Positions 63,576 through 64,000 of a DNA stretch of 64,000 nt are shown piece after piece. Source of the stretch: G965250275 sp965250275 (GTDB lineage: Bacteria; Pseudomonadota; Alphaproteobacteria; Rhodobacterales; Rhodobacteraceae); assembly GCA_965250275.1 (NCBI GenBank), contig OZ252297.1, positions 3,720,001 to 3,784,000 of the forward strand, written 5' to 3'. How positions within the stretch are numbered: position 1 is the first letter of the stretch; each line of letters starts with the position of its first letter. The position numbers and the translations under genes were made by a program. The notes under the pieces are model-generated. The model had not been told where the DNA came from and ran no database searches. It was given only the letters and a program-made list of their open reading frames with translations.

Positions 63576-64000
63576 ATGTTGGATATGACTCATACCGCCT
63601 CGCAAGATCTGTCCAATTTCCTGGGTTCCGACCGGTTCGGCACGGTCATGGCCGATCCGCCGTGGCGTTTCACCAATCGGACCGGCAAAGTCGCGCCGGA
63701 GCACAAACGGCTCGCCCGCTACCCAACAATGACGTTGGAGGACATCTGCGCCCTGCCGGTTGCGGATCATCTCGAAGACCGGGCGCACTGCTATCTCTGG
63801 GTGCCGAATGCCTTGCTGCCAGAGGGATTGCAGGTGCTACAAGCGTGGGGGTTCGACTACAAATCCAACATCGTCTGGCACAAGATTCGCAAGGACGGTG
63901 GCAGCGACGGGCGCGGCGTGGGGTTCTATTTCCGCAATGTGACAGAGTTGCTTTTGTTCGGCACCAAGGGGAAAAATGCCCGGACGCTCGCGCCGGGGCG
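63576..64000 (+). CDS. MT-A70 family N6-adenine methyltransferase (partial, runs off the window)
   Basis: About 141 residues visible, open to the right edge. The AdoMet/catalytic motif is ADPPWRF at about residue 25, with NRTGKVAPEH, YLWVPNALL, KSNIVWHKIRK and ELLLFGTKG further on. This is the MT-A70 pattern (DPPW) of m6A methyltransferases. The start is uncertain: ATGs at 63549, 63576 and 63585 are in frame; 63576 has GGAG twelve bases upstream. No restriction gene is seen to the left. Confidence 0.88.
   Translation, partial: MLDMTHTASQDLSNFLGSDRFGTVMADPPWRFTNRTGKVAPEHKRLARYPTMTLEDICALPVADHLEDRAHCYLWVPNALLPEGLQVLQAWGFDYKSNIVWHKIRKDGGSDGRGVGFYFRNVTELLLFGTKGKNARTLAPG

Overview
The window looks like chromosomal DNA of a marine Roseobacter-group alphaproteobacterium (Rhodobacteraceae). 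The evidence is the high GC content, short intergenic gaps, many 1-4 bp stop/start overlaps, and family markers known to me from this group: a VPLPA-CTERM protein, DUF6455-like small cysteine proteins, a DUF1467-mce pair, a Cys-less Hint protein, and a malic enzyme fused to phosphotransacetylase. I see no rRNA, tRNA, CRISPR array, transposase or integrase. Almost all genes are ordinary core or catabolic genes.

Layout. 1-5.4 kb: end of a probable sulfotransferase, a secreted 5'-nucleotidase, DUF952-pyrD, and a thioesterase-thioesterase-MATE operon. 5.5-14.2 kb: two paralogous MerR regulators with an array of ACGT half-sites between them, then a fatty-acid beta-oxidation cluster (DmdC/FadE-type ACAD, small ribbon-helix-helix-like protein, LCAD-type ACAD, GST, thiolase, FadJ-like fusion). 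14.2-21.3 kb: FUSC-like membrane protein, Hint protein, sulfotransferase, DMT exporter, acyl-CoA ligase, degenerate M48-like protein, SPOR-related secreted protein. 21.3-26.1 kb: a pyrimidine/nucleoside salvage operon (cupin protein-cdd-deoA-deoB-upp). 26.2-34.2 kb: maeB, prpE-CIA30, amidase, acyl-CoA ligase. 34.2-41.2 kb: nitroreductase/nadK, glyA, hydrolase, and the UDG-SseB-rhodanese group. 41.5-46.2 kb: capsule-type export and Kdo genes (KpsT-like, KpsE-like, kdsA, phosphohexomutase). 46.3-56.1 kb: acyl-CoA ligase, rimO, VPLPA-CTERM protein, CDGSH protein, three tandem DUF6455-like genes, an M48 lipoprotein, small hypotheticals, nitroreductase-EI24, DUF1467-mce. 56.1-59.0 kb: a stretch with visibly lower GC carrying a secreted C39-like peptidase and a striking cyclase. 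59.0-64.0 kb: response regulator, GNAT, DUF1501/DUF1800 pair, and an MT-A70 methyltransferase cut by the window end.

Functional picture: acyl-CoA metabolism dominates, with four adenylate-forming ligases, two ACADs, thiolase, FadJ, two thioesterases, PrpE and Mce. This suits an organism living on fatty, organic and possibly methylated sulfur acids. The most unusual gene is at 57332-58771. It encodes a class III adenylate cyclase with all six expected catalytic residues, one membrane span, then a peptidoglycan-binding-like module and a cysteine-free C-type lectin fold that keeps the calcium/sugar motifs QPN and WND. This looks like a one-protein system that could sense glycan outside the membrane and make cAMP inside.
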